From Nanobdellota archaeon (GTDB taxonomy: Archaea > Nanobdellota > Nanobdellia > Woesearchaeales > GW2011-AR9), in contig JAHJDQ010000124.1 in NCBI GenBank assembly GCA_018812355.1, positions 1 to 24,970 of the forward strand: a stretch of DNA of 24,970 nucleotides, read 5' to 3'. A program made the position numbers and the translations under genes. The notes under the pieces are model-generated. The model worked only from the letters and a program-made list of their open reading frames with translations. It was not told the origin of the DNA and ran no database searches. Positions 1 through 6,301 of this stretch are shown in pieces (positions within the stretch are counted from its first letter, which is position 1; every line of letters begins with the position of its first letter).

Positions 1-63
1 GTTAAATTTGGTGAGTATAGCACACAACTTAAAGAAAGTGTGGATGAATATGGAAAGAGTTAG
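1..63 (+). CDS. possible C-terminal fragment of a gene entering from the left
   Basis: Frame 1 is open from the window edge to a TAG at 61-63 and encodes about 20 residues ending DEYGKS. The composition (Lys, Glu, Ser) is protein-like, but the stretch is too short to assign to a family. It is on the opposite strand to the TraB gene that follows, so the two would converge. It may be a chance open stretch. No function is proposed. Confidence 0.3.
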   Translation, partial: VKFGEYSTQLKESVDEYGKS

Positions 64-120
64 AAAGGGGAGAAGTGTTGCTAACTTGCTGAGAAGTTAT
101 TATGTTGTAGGAATGAGGTT

Positions 121-225
121 ATGACCCAGCCTGACTCGTTAAGTGAATTATGCGATATTTGCGACAAAGAAGCTCTGAAACGGCAAAATTTTAGAGGTCG
201 TAACAAAAAAAAGTGTAACCATTAA
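121..225 (+). CDS. possible 34-aa Cys-containing micro-ORF
   Basis: ATG at 121 to TAA at 223-225, 34 residues. It holds a CDIC pair, a basic stretch and a final CNH, so it has three Cys and a His that could form a small zinc site. A GAGGT lies at 114-118, but it is only 2 bases from the ATG, which is too close for a normal ribosome binding site. No homologue is recognised. It is reported because this genome region contains other mini zinc-ribbon peptides; it could equally be noncoding. Confidence 0.2.
   Translation: MTQPDSLSELCDICDKEALKRQNFRGRNKKKCNH
203..213 (-). terminator. T-rich terminator-like stretch after the TraB gene
   Basis: Read on the minus strand, the sequence 25-35 bases past the TAG of the TraB-family gene contains a run of eight T preceded by CAC. 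Archaeal transcription often ends at such U-rich tracts without a hairpin. Position and orientation fit the end of the minus-strand gene; function is inferred. Confidence 0.35.
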
Positions 226-237
226 TCAAGAATAATT

Positions 238-924
238 CTACCTTACCACATCAACCTTAAGCAATAACTTTTCCATACCTTTCTTATGACCGGCACCGAC
301 GATAGCCAGAATCTTTTTATCAGGATGAGCACGTAATAATTTAACCAACTTCCTAACCATATATTGATTACGATCGGTAACTAAAGTTTTGTAGATGCTC
401 GGGTAACGTTGCTTAGTTTGCAGCATCATTTTCTCGATCATTTTTTCGGCGGGGACTTTGGTTAGGTCAAAGTTTTCTAAACCTAATTCTTTCATTTGCT
501 TTTTACGAAAGAAGATGCCTTTGAAGAAATCGCTAATAAAGTGGAATTTTTCGCGCCAAGTCAAACTTTTACTGAATCTCTTTAAAGTAATTTGAATTGG
601 TTGGTCGATTAAAGCAATTTGTAATTTTTCTCGCCGAGCTAGCTCTAAAGCTGTTTTCATCTCTGAACCGGGAGCAACGCCGACCATTTTGCCGAGTTTT
701 TGCTGAACATACTGGCCAACTTTAACAAAAAGATAACCTTTAATTCCTATTCGCATGATATCACTAAATTTAACCTTGTTTTTCTGTTCGGACATTAAAG
801 CAGAAGCTCGTTGCAGATCTAACTCTAGCGCAATAATCTCTGGTTGTTCTTCTTTAACTGCTTTTTTAATCTCATCAACACTTTGTTGAGCGATATGAGA
901 GGTTCCAATAATCTTCAAGGTCAT
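238..924 (-). CDS. TraB/PrgY family protein
   Basis: A 228-aa TraB-family protein. The family includes the enterococcal pheromone shutdown protein TraB/PrgY and related archaeal and mitochondrial proteins, and is thought to act as membrane-linked metalloprotease-like or inhibitory proteins; the archaeal role is unknown. The N-terminal GTSHIAQQS motif (residues 7-15), an ELD followed by an Arg (about 34-39), and the late GAGH motif (about 210) are the conserved family signatures. Many full-length archaeal members carry C-terminal membrane helices; this one stops at the end of the soluble domain. The reading frame is open to a Met at 948, but the family motif starts right after the Met at 924, so that start is preferred. 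The gene is monocistronic and is divergent from the PRC-barrel gene, with a long inverted repeat (939-1013) between them. Confidence 0.85.
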   Translation of the reverse strand: MTLKIIGTSHIAQQSVDEIKKAVKEEQPEIIALELDLQRASALMSEQKNKVKFSDIMRIGIKGYLFVKVGQYVQQKLGKMVGVAPGSEMKTALELARREKLQIALIDQPIQITLKRFSKSLTWREKFHFISDFFKGIFFRKKQMKELGLENFDLTKVPAEKMIEKMMLQTKQRYPSIYKTLVTDRNQYMVRKLVKLLRAHPDKKILAIVGAGHKKGMEKLLLKVDVVR

Positions 925-938
925 TTTTATTTCTTTCC

Positions 939-1013
939 GCAAGAGCATTATGCACGGCGCCCTAGATTTTTTGCAAGCAAAAAATGCGCCTCCTCTGGCA
1001 ATAATGCTCTTGC
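939..1013. repeat. 75-base nested inverted repeat (large stem-loop)
   Basis: A perfect 13-base inverted repeat pairs 939-951 (GCAAGAGCATTAT) with 1001-1013. Inside it are GGCGC (956-960) with GCGCC (986-990), then ATTTTTTGC (966-974) with GCAAAAAAT (977-985). The parts nest, so the element folds into one long interrupted hairpin in either RNA or DNA strand. It lies between the divergent TraB-family and PRC-barrel genes, in the probable 5' leader of the former. It may be a regulatory leader, a small RNA or a relic of a palindromic mobile repeat. Confidence 0.7.
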
Positions 1014-1051
1014 TTATGTTAATATTAACTTTTGCTTCAAGAATAGAAAAG

Positions 1052-1060
1052 TATTTAAAC
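1052..1060 (+). promoter_or_regulatory. TATA box for the PRC-barrel gene
   Basis: TATTTAAAC preceded by an A-rich BRE-like stretch. A start about 25 bases downstream would give a leader of about 18 bases that includes the strong Shine-Dalgarno GAGGTG at 1087-1092. Assigned by pattern and spacing only. Confidence 0.5.
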
Positions 1061-1099
1061 TTAAGCTTCTTTAAACGGAAAAGAGCGAGGTGTTTTTAT

Positions 1100-1375
1100 A
1101 TGCTAAAGATGAAAAAAGTTTCCGAAACTTACGATTTACGTGTTTTTACCGATTCTGGCGATTATTTTGGTGATATTGAAGATAGTATTATTATGTCCAA
1201 TAAAGTTTCTGGCTGGAAAATTAAAGCAACCAAGAATTCTTTCTTAAGCCGAGTATTAGGTTCAGCAAAGGGTGTGATTGTTCCGCACCAATTAGTTAAA
1301 GCAGTTGGTGATATCTTAATAATTTCCAAAAGTGCCGTTCCCAGTAGTGGTGTTGAGGAGAGTGGCGAAGAGTGA
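1100..1375 (+). CDS. PRC-barrel domain protein
   Basis: A 91-aa protein resembling the short archaeal PRC-barrel proteins. PRC-barrel folds are also found in RimM and photosynthetic reaction centre H subunits, and the free-standing archaeal ones have been linked to RNA-related or cell-division functions. The visible pattern is a run of beta strands with Asp/Gly turns (LRVFTDSGDYFGDIEDS), a central GWKI strand, then a segment with IVPHQLVKAVGDILII, typical of this fold. The ATG at 1100 is chosen because GAGGTG (1087-1092) sits 7 bases upstream. The frame stays open back to 950, but that part is a by-product of the inverted repeat. The stop codon overlaps the GTG start of a 31-aa ORF. Confidence 0.7.
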   Translation: MLKMKKVSETYDLRVFTDSGDYFGDIEDSIIMSNKVSGWKIKATKNSFLSRVLGSAKGVIVPHQLVKAVGDILIISKSAVPSSGVEESGEE

Positions 1376-1467
1376 AATTAGAAAAGTTTTATCAAGACTT
1401 GTTACACTACCAGTTTACTCAGGGTGAGTCGGACGAAGTTGATGAAATGTTTATTATTGCTGCGTAA
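1372..1467 (+). CDS. 31-aa small ORF coupled to the PRC-barrel gene
   Basis: GTG at 1372 overlaps the TGA of the PRC-barrel gene in a GTGA arrangement, the usual sign of translational coupling. The ORF runs to TAA at 1465-1467 and encodes a 31-residue acidic peptide (KFYQDLLHYQF, then QGESDEVDEMFIIAA). A GAGGAG at 1356-1361 could serve as its ribosome binding site with about 10 bases of spacing. No family is recognised. It could be an accessory micro-protein or simply an in-frame remnant before the next promoter at 1484. Confidence 0.4.
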   Translation: MKLEKFYQDLLHYQFTQGESDEVDEMFIIAA

Positions 1468-1483
1468 TTCTTTTTTTTCGAAA

Positions 1484-1493
1484 CTTATATAAA
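1484..1493 (+). promoter_or_regulatory. BRE/TATA promoter of the antiporter-MscS pair
   Basis: CTTATATAAA preceded by CGAAA (BRE-like). A start near 1514-1518 would leave a short leader holding AGGTGA at 1522-1527, 7 bases before the antiporter ATG. This is one of the clearest promoter plus Shine-Dalgarno sets in the window. Confidence 0.65.
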
Positions 1494-1534
1494 CAAAAAA
1501 ATAATTCTAATTCTAAAAAGCAGGTGATAGAAAA

Positions 1535-2839
1535 ATGGATGTTGTAGCAATTTTAATGGCGGTAAGTTTAATTCTATTTTTCGGTTTTTTTGCTGGATTT
1601 CTGTTTAGAAAAATTGGTGTTCCAGACATCTTATTTTTGATTATTCTTGGTTTTATTATTGGTCCGTTTGCTTTAGACTATGTGCGACCGGAAATGGTGG
1701 TTAGTGTTGCTCCCGTTTTCACCACATTTACTTTATTATTCTTGTTGTTTGACGGGGCGTTTAATATTAATTTAAGTTCTTTAGTAAGAGAATTTTCGGA
1801 AAGTTTTGTTTTGACAGCATTTAATTTTTTTATCTCTTCGGTTTTAGTTGGGATCATCATGTTTTTTATTTTGCACTTATCATTCGGATTGGCTGTTTTT
1901 GAATCTGTATTAATAGCTTTATTGACCGGTTTCTTGTTAGGAGGAGTATCTTCTGCTTTTGTTATACCAGTATTGCAACAGTTGAATATCAAGAAAAGAC
2001 TTTATTCATTACTAGCGTTAGAATCAGCTTTAACCGATGTGTTCTGTATTGTTTTTTCGATTGCTGTGATTAGTGTTTTTGAATTAGGGGGTTTTGGTTT
2101 GAAAACAACTGTGATCCAATTAATCTCACAATTTGCGATTGCTGGTACGATGGGGGTAATTGGAGGAATTATTTGGATTATTCTGATTCTACGTGTGTTT
2201 AAGATGCACAATTATATGATGACAATTGCTTATTTGTTGTTTATTTATGTGATAACTGAATATATGGGTGGAAACGGGGCAATTGCAGCTTTATTCTTTG
2301 GGTTAATGTTAAATAATTCTAAACAACTTTCTTCAATTGTTCGTGGAATAGTGACGAAGAAAGCAAAAGAGAAACAGAAAGCATTAAAAGGAGATTTAGG
2401 TGTTTCTGTAACGACACCTTCTGAAGAATTTTTTTATCATCAAATCTCTTTTTTCTTGAAAGTATTCTTTTTTGTTTACATTGGAGTGCTGATTGATATT
2501 TCTAATTGGAAAGCGTTAGTAGTGGGGGGCATATTATCATTTTTGTTAATGGGTTCAAGAGTATTTTCTCGTGTGTTAACGAAAGGGTTTCAAGTGGAAG
2601 ATCGATCCTTGGTTGATTCCATTTTTGCACGGGGTTTGGCAGCAGCAGCGATTGCTCAATTAGCCTTACAAGCCGGCTTGCCGGCAGCAGAGTTTATTGT
2701 TAAAGTTGCTTTCGTGACGATTACCGGAACAATTATCTTAAGTTCGATTAGAGTGTTTTTGGTGAAAAGAAAACTACCTGCTCTAGAAGAGAAGAAAAGT
2801 TTAAAAGCTAAAAAGAAATTAGTTCTCTTAAATGATTGA
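1535..2839 (+). CDS. cation/proton antiporter (CPA superfamily)
   Basis: A 434-aa integral membrane protein with about 12 hydrophobic segments. It should exchange Na+ or K+ for H+ across the cytoplasmic membrane, for pH and salt balance. The start (VVAILMAVSLILFFGFFAG, then FRKIGVPDILFLIILG) matches the first helices of NhaP/Kef-type antiporters. The ion-binding helix reads ESALTDV at residues 163-169; Asp168 would be the transport carboxylate, and Thr replaces the Asn often seen before it. The C-terminal end is a short basic tail with no TrkA-N domain. The ATG is fixed by AGGTGA 7 bases upstream. The MscS gene starts inside its last 8 bases, so the two are co-transcribed. Exact ion specificity cannot be read from the sequence. 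Confidence 0.88.
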   Translation: MDVVAILMAVSLILFFGFFAGFLFRKIGVPDILFLIILGFIIGPFALDYVRPEMVVSVAPVFTTFTLLFLLFDGAFNINLSSLVREFSESFVLTAFNFFISSVLVGIIMFFILHLSFGLAVFESVLIALLTGFLLGGVSSAFVIPVLQQLNIKKRLYSLLALESALTDVFCIVFSIAVISVFELGGFGLKTTVIQLISQFAIAGTMGVIGGIIWIILILRVFKMHNYMMTIAYLLFIYVITEYMGGNGAIAALFFGLMLNNSKQLSSIVRGIVTKKAKEKQKALKGDLGVSVTTPSEEFFYHQISFFLKVFFFVYIGVLIDISNWKALVVGGILSFLLMGSRVFSRVLTKGFQVEDRSLVDSIFARGLAAAAIAQLALQAGLPAAEFIVKVAFVTITGTIILSSIRVFLVKRKLPALEEKKSLKAKKKLVLLND

Positions 2840-3890
2840 AGAAATTATAAATTGGGTTAATAGTTTACCTTATGCTTATTACTTACAGAATAAGTATGTA
2901 GTTTCTGTTCTGATTTTAATTGGAGCGATTATTTTAGCTAAAGTGATTATGTTTATTTTTAAGAAGTATATCGAAAGACTTGCTAAAAAAACTAAAAATA
3001 CAGTTGATGATATGATTGTAGAGAAAACAGAAAAGCCAATTTTTTTCTTGATAATTGCCTTAGGATTGAAAGGAGCAGTTTATAATATTACTACTCATAG
3101 TATTGCTAATAAGCTTGTCGATAGCTTAATGGCTTTATTGTTTATTTTTATTATTGTAAGAATAATTGATATTGTTGTTGAAGCTTGGGCGATAACATTT
3201 GCTAAAAAAACTAAAACTAGTCTTGATGATACTTTAATGCCTTTAGCACATAAAGCAGTTAGAGTTATTTTTATTATTGTAGCCTTGATGTGGATCTTAA
3301 GTATTTGGGAGATTAACATTACTCCTTATTTAGCTGGAGCTGGAATTGCCGGTTTAGTGTTAGGAATGGCGTTACAGGATACGATGAAGAATGTTTTTGG
3401 AGGAATTACATTAATTTTAGACAAGACATTCAAAGAGGGGGATAAAGTCAGTATTGATGAAACTACGATTGGAACTGTTCACGAAATCGGGTTAAGAAGT
3501 ACAAAATTAGTTACATTTGATAATGAAGTGATTTACGTTCCTAATGGCTATTTAGCTAATACTAAAGTGCAAAATTATACTCGACCAAGTCCTAAAGTAA
3601 GAGTGAAAGTTCAGTTTGGGGTTGAGTATGGTACTCAGGTTGAGAAAGTTAAGAAAACAATTATTGCTGTTTTAAAACAGGATAAAGGGATTTTATCTGA
3701 TCCGGAGCCGGCAGTACAGTTTTTAGCGATGGGTGATTCTTCCTTGAATTTTCAAGCAGCATTTTGGGTTGATAACTGGAATGATTCCTATAGTAAAAAA
3801 TTAGCTGTAACAGAAGCGATTTATGATGCTTTGAATAAAACAAAGATTGGGATTCCTTTCCCAACTAGAACTGTTTATATAAAAAAGTAA
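2832..3890 (+). CDS. small-conductance mechanosensitive channel, MscS family
   Basis: A 352-aa MscS-type channel that opens under membrane tension to release solutes during osmotic downshock. Hydrophobic segments lie near residues 22-43, 70-85, 98-118 and 141-158. The diagnostic pore-lining helix (AGAGIAGLVLGMALQDTMKN, residues 168-187) leads into the beta domain (GGITLILDKTFKEGDKV), which carries a VPNGYLAN element, and then the C-terminal alpha/beta cage. There is an extra membrane helix before the three-helix MscS core, as in many archaeal members. The ATG lies within the end of the antiporter gene (8-base overlap), which suggests translational coupling and a shared osmotic role. No separate promoter is visible. 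Confidence 0.92.
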   Translation: MIEEIINWVNSLPYAYYLQNKYVVSVLILIGAIILAKVIMFIFKKYIERLAKKTKNTVDDMIVEKTEKPIFFLIIALGLKGAVYNITTHSIANKLVDSLMALLFIFIIVRIIDIVVEAWAITFAKKTKTSLDDTLMPLAHKAVRVIFIIVALMWILSIWEINITPYLAGAGIAGLVLGMALQDTMKNVFGGITLILDKTFKEGDKVSIDETTIGTVHEIGLRSTKLVTFDNEVIYVPNGYLANTKVQNYTRPSPKVRVKVQFGVEYGTQVEKVKKTIIAVLKQDKGILSDPEPAVQFLAMGDSSLNFQAAFWVDNWNDSYSKKLAVTEAIYDALNKTKIGIPFPTRTVYIKK

Positions 3891-3901
3891 TATGTCAGCT
3901 T

Positions 3902-4027
3902 GCACAGCACGATTATGGCGCTTATTTGAATTTTCTTAAATTAGAGTGCGCCATGTGCTTCCTTTGGCACAAAGAATAAAGAGGTTAACTTTATTCTTGT
4001 GCTAAAAACAAATCCTCGTTTGTTTTT
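3902..4027. other. three consecutive stem-loops in the spacer after mscS
   Basis: This 203-base spacer (3891-4093) holds three hairpins in a row. The first pairs AGCAC 3906-3910 with 3955-3959 and TGGCGC 3916-3921 with 3948-3953. The second pairs GCACAA/GAATAAAG 3967-3981 with 3989-4002: 14 pairs, one bulged A, loop AGGTTAA. The third pairs AAAAACAAA 4004-4012 with 4019-4027 and ends in five T, so it may be a terminator. Together they may be a structured small RNA or a 3' processing region. No coding potential is evident. Confidence 0.55.
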
Positions 4028-4064
4028 ATGCAAAGCAGATATTACTTACGGAGTAGGGAAATTA

Positions 4065-4073
4065 TTAAATAAA
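4065..4073 (+). promoter_or_regulatory. TATA box of the 63-aa membrane protein gene
   Basis: TTAAATAAA centred about 25 bases before the ATG at 4094, which would make the transcript leaderless or nearly so. No Shine-Dalgarno is present in the T-rich stretch between, which agrees with that reading. Confidence 0.45.
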
Positions 4074-4093
4074 CTGAGCTATTTTTTGTTTTT

Positions 4094-4285
4094 ATGGATT
4101 TATTTTCGTTATTAGGGATTGTAATTTTAGTTTTAATTGTAGTGTTTTTTGGACGAATTTTATCAGTAGCTTTGAAAGTGTTGTTTTATGTATTATTAGT
4201 ATCATTAGTATTAATCTTTATCTTTGGAGTTTCTTATACAGAATTGTTAAATTGGGCCACGAATGTCGTTTTGTGGGTTATTTGA
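4094..4285 (+). CDS. small two-helix membrane protein, unknown function
   Basis: A 63-aa protein that is almost entirely hydrophobic. One helix spans about residues 3-18 (LFSLLGIVILVLIVVF), a single Arg (GR, about 20-21) follows, and a second hydrophobic run covers about 25-46. The tail is amphipathic and Trp-containing. It is not recognisable as any named family. The downstream rfcS gene has its own promoter, so a shared function is not implied. A TATA-like box 25 bases upstream and the absence of a ribosome binding site suggest leaderless expression. It could be an orphan membrane micro-protein typical of small archaeal genomes. Confidence 0.6.
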   Translation: MDLFSLLGIVILVLIVVFFGRILSVALKVLFYVLLVSLVLIFIFGVSYTELLNWATNVVLWVI

Positions 4286-4295
4286 ATTAATAAAA

Positions 4296-4303
4296 CTTAT
4301 ATA
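4296..4303 (+). promoter_or_regulatory. TATA box giving a leaderless rfcS transcript
   Basis: CTTATATA is centred about 26 bases before the rfcS ATG at 4326, so transcription should start at or next to the start codon. No Shine-Dalgarno lies between. It sits 10 bases past the stop of the preceding membrane protein gene. Confidence 0.6.
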
Positions 4304-4325
4304 GTAGCCAACTTCTGAATTTAAG

Positions 4326-5282
4326 ATGACTTCGACAATTTGGACAGAGAAATATAGGCCCTCTACTTTTGATGAAGTAAAAGGGCAGCAAGAAGTAGTG
4401 GAGAAAGTAAAAGCTTTTGTTTCTACTGGAAATATGCCGCACTTATTATTCTCTGGACCGGCGGGAGTAGGAAAAACAACTTTATCTTTAGTGATTGCCA
4501 AACAATTGTTTGGCGAGAATTGGCGCCAGAATGTTCTTGAGCTGAATGCAAGTGATGAAAGAGGCATCGATGTTGTTAGAGTAAAAGTTAAAGATTTTGC
4601 ACGGACTAAAGCAATTGGAGATGTTCCTTTCAAAGTAATTTATTTAGACGAAAGTGATGCTTTAACGAAAGAAGCACAGCAGGCTTTACGGCGGACGATG
4701 GAAAATTATACCAAGACGTGCCGTTTTATTCTTTCGTGTAATTATAGTTCTAAGATTATTGATCCGATTCAAAGTAGATGTGCTATGTTTAGATTTAAAC
4801 CGTTAGCGGAGCAGGATATCTTTGCGATGATTGATAAATTAGCTAGTGCTGAGGGTTTGACAGTTTCTGAAGAGGCTAAACAGGCTTTGTTCGAAGTTTG
4901 TTCAGGTGATTGTCGTCGTCTGGAAAATGTTATGCAGTCATGTGCAGTGATTAATAGTAACCTTGATGCAGAATTGGTTTATAGTATGGCTTCTGTTGCT
5001 AAACCAAAAGAAGTTAAAGAATTGTTAGGAATTGCTGTTAAAGGAGAGTTTTTGGAAGCGCGAAAGAAATTGTTAGCGTTAATGTTGGATTATGGTTTAT
5101 CTGGATTGGATGTAATCAAACAAATCCAGAAAGAAATTTGGAATTTAGAATTAGATGATCGTCGGAAAGTTGAATTGGTTGATAAGTGTGGAGAAGTTGA
5201 ATTTCGGATGGTGGAAGGTAGTGATGAATACATTCAATTAGAAAGTTTTTTAGCGTTTGTTGTTTTGGTTGGGAGTAGATAG
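4326..5282 (+). CDS. rfcS: replication factor C small subunit (sliding clamp loader)
   Basis: A 318-aa AAA+ ATPase that, with the large subunit RfcL, loads the PCNA clamp onto primed DNA at the replication fork. The opening WTEKYRPSTFDEVKGQQEVV is the classic RFC box. Walker A is GPAGVGKTT (residues 44-52). Walker B reads LDESDAL, with DESD at 108-111 where DEAD is usual; the two catalytic acidic residues D108 and E109 are kept. The sensor 1 region (FILSCNYSSKII) and the arginine-finger SRC motif (QSRCAMFRF, about 139-147) are intact. The C-terminal collar domain completes a normal-length small subunit. It is a monocistron with a leaderless-type promoter and converges on the lipoprotein pair. 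Confidence 0.96.
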   Translation: MTSTIWTEKYRPSTFDEVKGQQEVVEKVKAFVSTGNMPHLLFSGPAGVGKTTLSLVIAKQLFGENWRQNVLELNASDERGIDVVRVKVKDFARTKAIGDVPFKVIYLDESDALTKEAQQALRRTMENYTKTCRFILSCNYSSKIIDPIQSRCAMFRFKPLAEQDIFAMIDKLASAEGLTVSEEAKQALFEVCSGDCRRLENVMQSCAVINSNLDAELVYSMASVAKPKEVKELLGIAVKGEFLEARKKLLALMLDYGLSGLDVIKQIQKEIWNLELDDRRKVELVDKCGEVEFRMVEGSDEYIQLESFLAFVVLVGSR

Positions 5283-5324
5283 AACCATTCTGTAGAAAGA
5301 AAAAACAAATTTAAAAATAAAAAA

Positions 5325-6245
5325 TTAACTACTTTCTAAGATCTTAAGCGGACTTTGGATTAAGTCTCGGTAAGTGTAATCGAAAGTTAACTTAAGTTGT
5401 TTTGTAGCGAGGGTATCTTCTGCTAAAGCATCTTTTAATTTACAGACAACTTCAGCATTGCCATCAATAAATCTGGCTTCATTAATCTTACCACCAGACT
5501 TACATTCCCAACCAGCATCGTCGATGCTGAAGGCTAAACGATCATAAGTGCCAAACTCTTCACCAATTTTAGTAACGTCGCCACCGCCAACATTACTGAT
5601 TTGGATCTTTAAAGCCATGATGCCTTGGCCGGCAGTATCTTCTTCAACACTCGTAACGGTAACGGGAGCACCGGAAACGGAATAATCTTTACTTGCTTTA
5701 ACGTCACAAACACGATCATCAGTAAGATCTTCTTTCAAACAAACTTCGGTAATAATGAGATAAGTTTGGTACTTATATTCAATGTTAGCGAACCATTCTC
5801 GTTCGATAATGCCGTTAACTTCTTGATCATATTTAGCGTCAGCAGAAAAAGTTAAAGTTTCTTCTCCTCCAGTTGTTAAGAGTTCAGAAATAATGTCAAT
5901 TATGCCAGTATTTTGTAATTCTAAATTCGGAATGCCGGAAAAATCTAAAGAAGGACCTTTCAACTCAACAGTAACTTCTCCTGGTTGAAGTTCATATTCT
6001 CCCTTATTGCGCATGATTACTTCTAAGGGGAAGGTTTCTGTTTCGTAAATACTATTCTCAACCCCAAACTGTTCGAACTCAGCGACAATGCCTTGCGTTC
6101 CACCTAAATAAGCGCCGCCAGTAGTTTGTACTTCTTCTCCGTCACAAGCTACTAACAAAAATAAACTGAAAACCAATAATGTTACAAGTATAATCTTTTT
6201 TTGAGAAATACAAGATTTCTCTAAACCTTTCTTTGAAAGTTTCAT
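5325..6245 (-). CDS. predicted lipoprotein, paralogue of the upstream gene
   Basis: A 306-aa exported protein. A basic N-terminus and a hydrophobic helix end in a lipobox LVAC, so Cys would be lipid-anchored on the outer face of the membrane. The rest looks like beta-rich repeats of the CARDB/adhesion type: VIMRNKGEYELQPGEV in the first half and IQISNVGGGDV in the second. It is clearly related to the neighbouring lipoprotein (shared NKG-Y-L-PG region, C-x-Cys pair in the middle, and a closing LTFDYTY strand). The ATG at 6245 has GAGGT (6253-6257) 7 bases upstream; a Met 30 bases further upstream is less likely. Four Cys in the mature part could form two disulfides. Substrate or partner is unknown; a cell-surface or host-contact role is only a guess. 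Confidence 0.7.
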   Translation of the reverse strand: MKLSKKGLEKSCISQKKIILVTLLVFSLFLLVACDGEEVQTTGGAYLGGTQGIVAEFEQFGVENSIYETETFPLEVIMRNKGEYELQPGEVTVELKGPSLDFSGIPNLELQNTGIIDIISELLTTGGEETLTFSADAKYDQEVNGIIEREWFANIEYKYQTYLIITEVCLKEDLTDDRVCDVKASKDYSVSGAPVTVTSVEEDTAGQGIMALKIQISNVGGGDVTKIGEEFGTYDRLAFSIDDAGWECKSGGKINEARFIDGNAEVVCKLKDALAEDTLATKQLKLTFDYTYRDLIQSPLKILESS

Positions 6246-6290
6246 TTTAGGTACCTCTTTTAATATGATGTTCATATATAAAAAGTAGAT

Positions 6291-6300
6291 ATATTTAAAG
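6291..6300 (-). promoter_or_regulatory. TATA box of the second lipoprotein gene
   Basis: On the minus strand this reads CTTTAAATAT, about 50 bases before the ATG at 6245. That gives a leader of roughly 24 bases carrying GAGGT. It lies immediately upstream of and across the stop region of the first lipoprotein gene, so the second gene can be transcribed on its own. Confidence 0.45.
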
Positions 6301-6301
6301 C

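Noticed and set aside
64..237. Possible tRNA or box C/D sRNA at the left edge
   Set aside because: No cloverleaf, T-loop motif or paired C and D boxes with the right spacing could be found; only CTGA sequences occur by chance.
925..948. Eight extra residues before the TraB-family start
   Set aside because: The family motif begins right after the Met at 924, and the extra codons lie in the palindrome arm.
950..1099. N-terminal extension of the PRC-barrel frame, hydrophobic and signal-like
   Set aside because: It is encoded by the inverted repeat and the promoter region. The GAGGTG site and TATA box place the start at 1100.
5283..5340. Inverted AGAAAG/CTTTCT between rfcS and the lipoprotein gene
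   Set aside because: Only 6 bp with a 32-base loop; not convincing as a terminator beyond the A/T-rich tracts.
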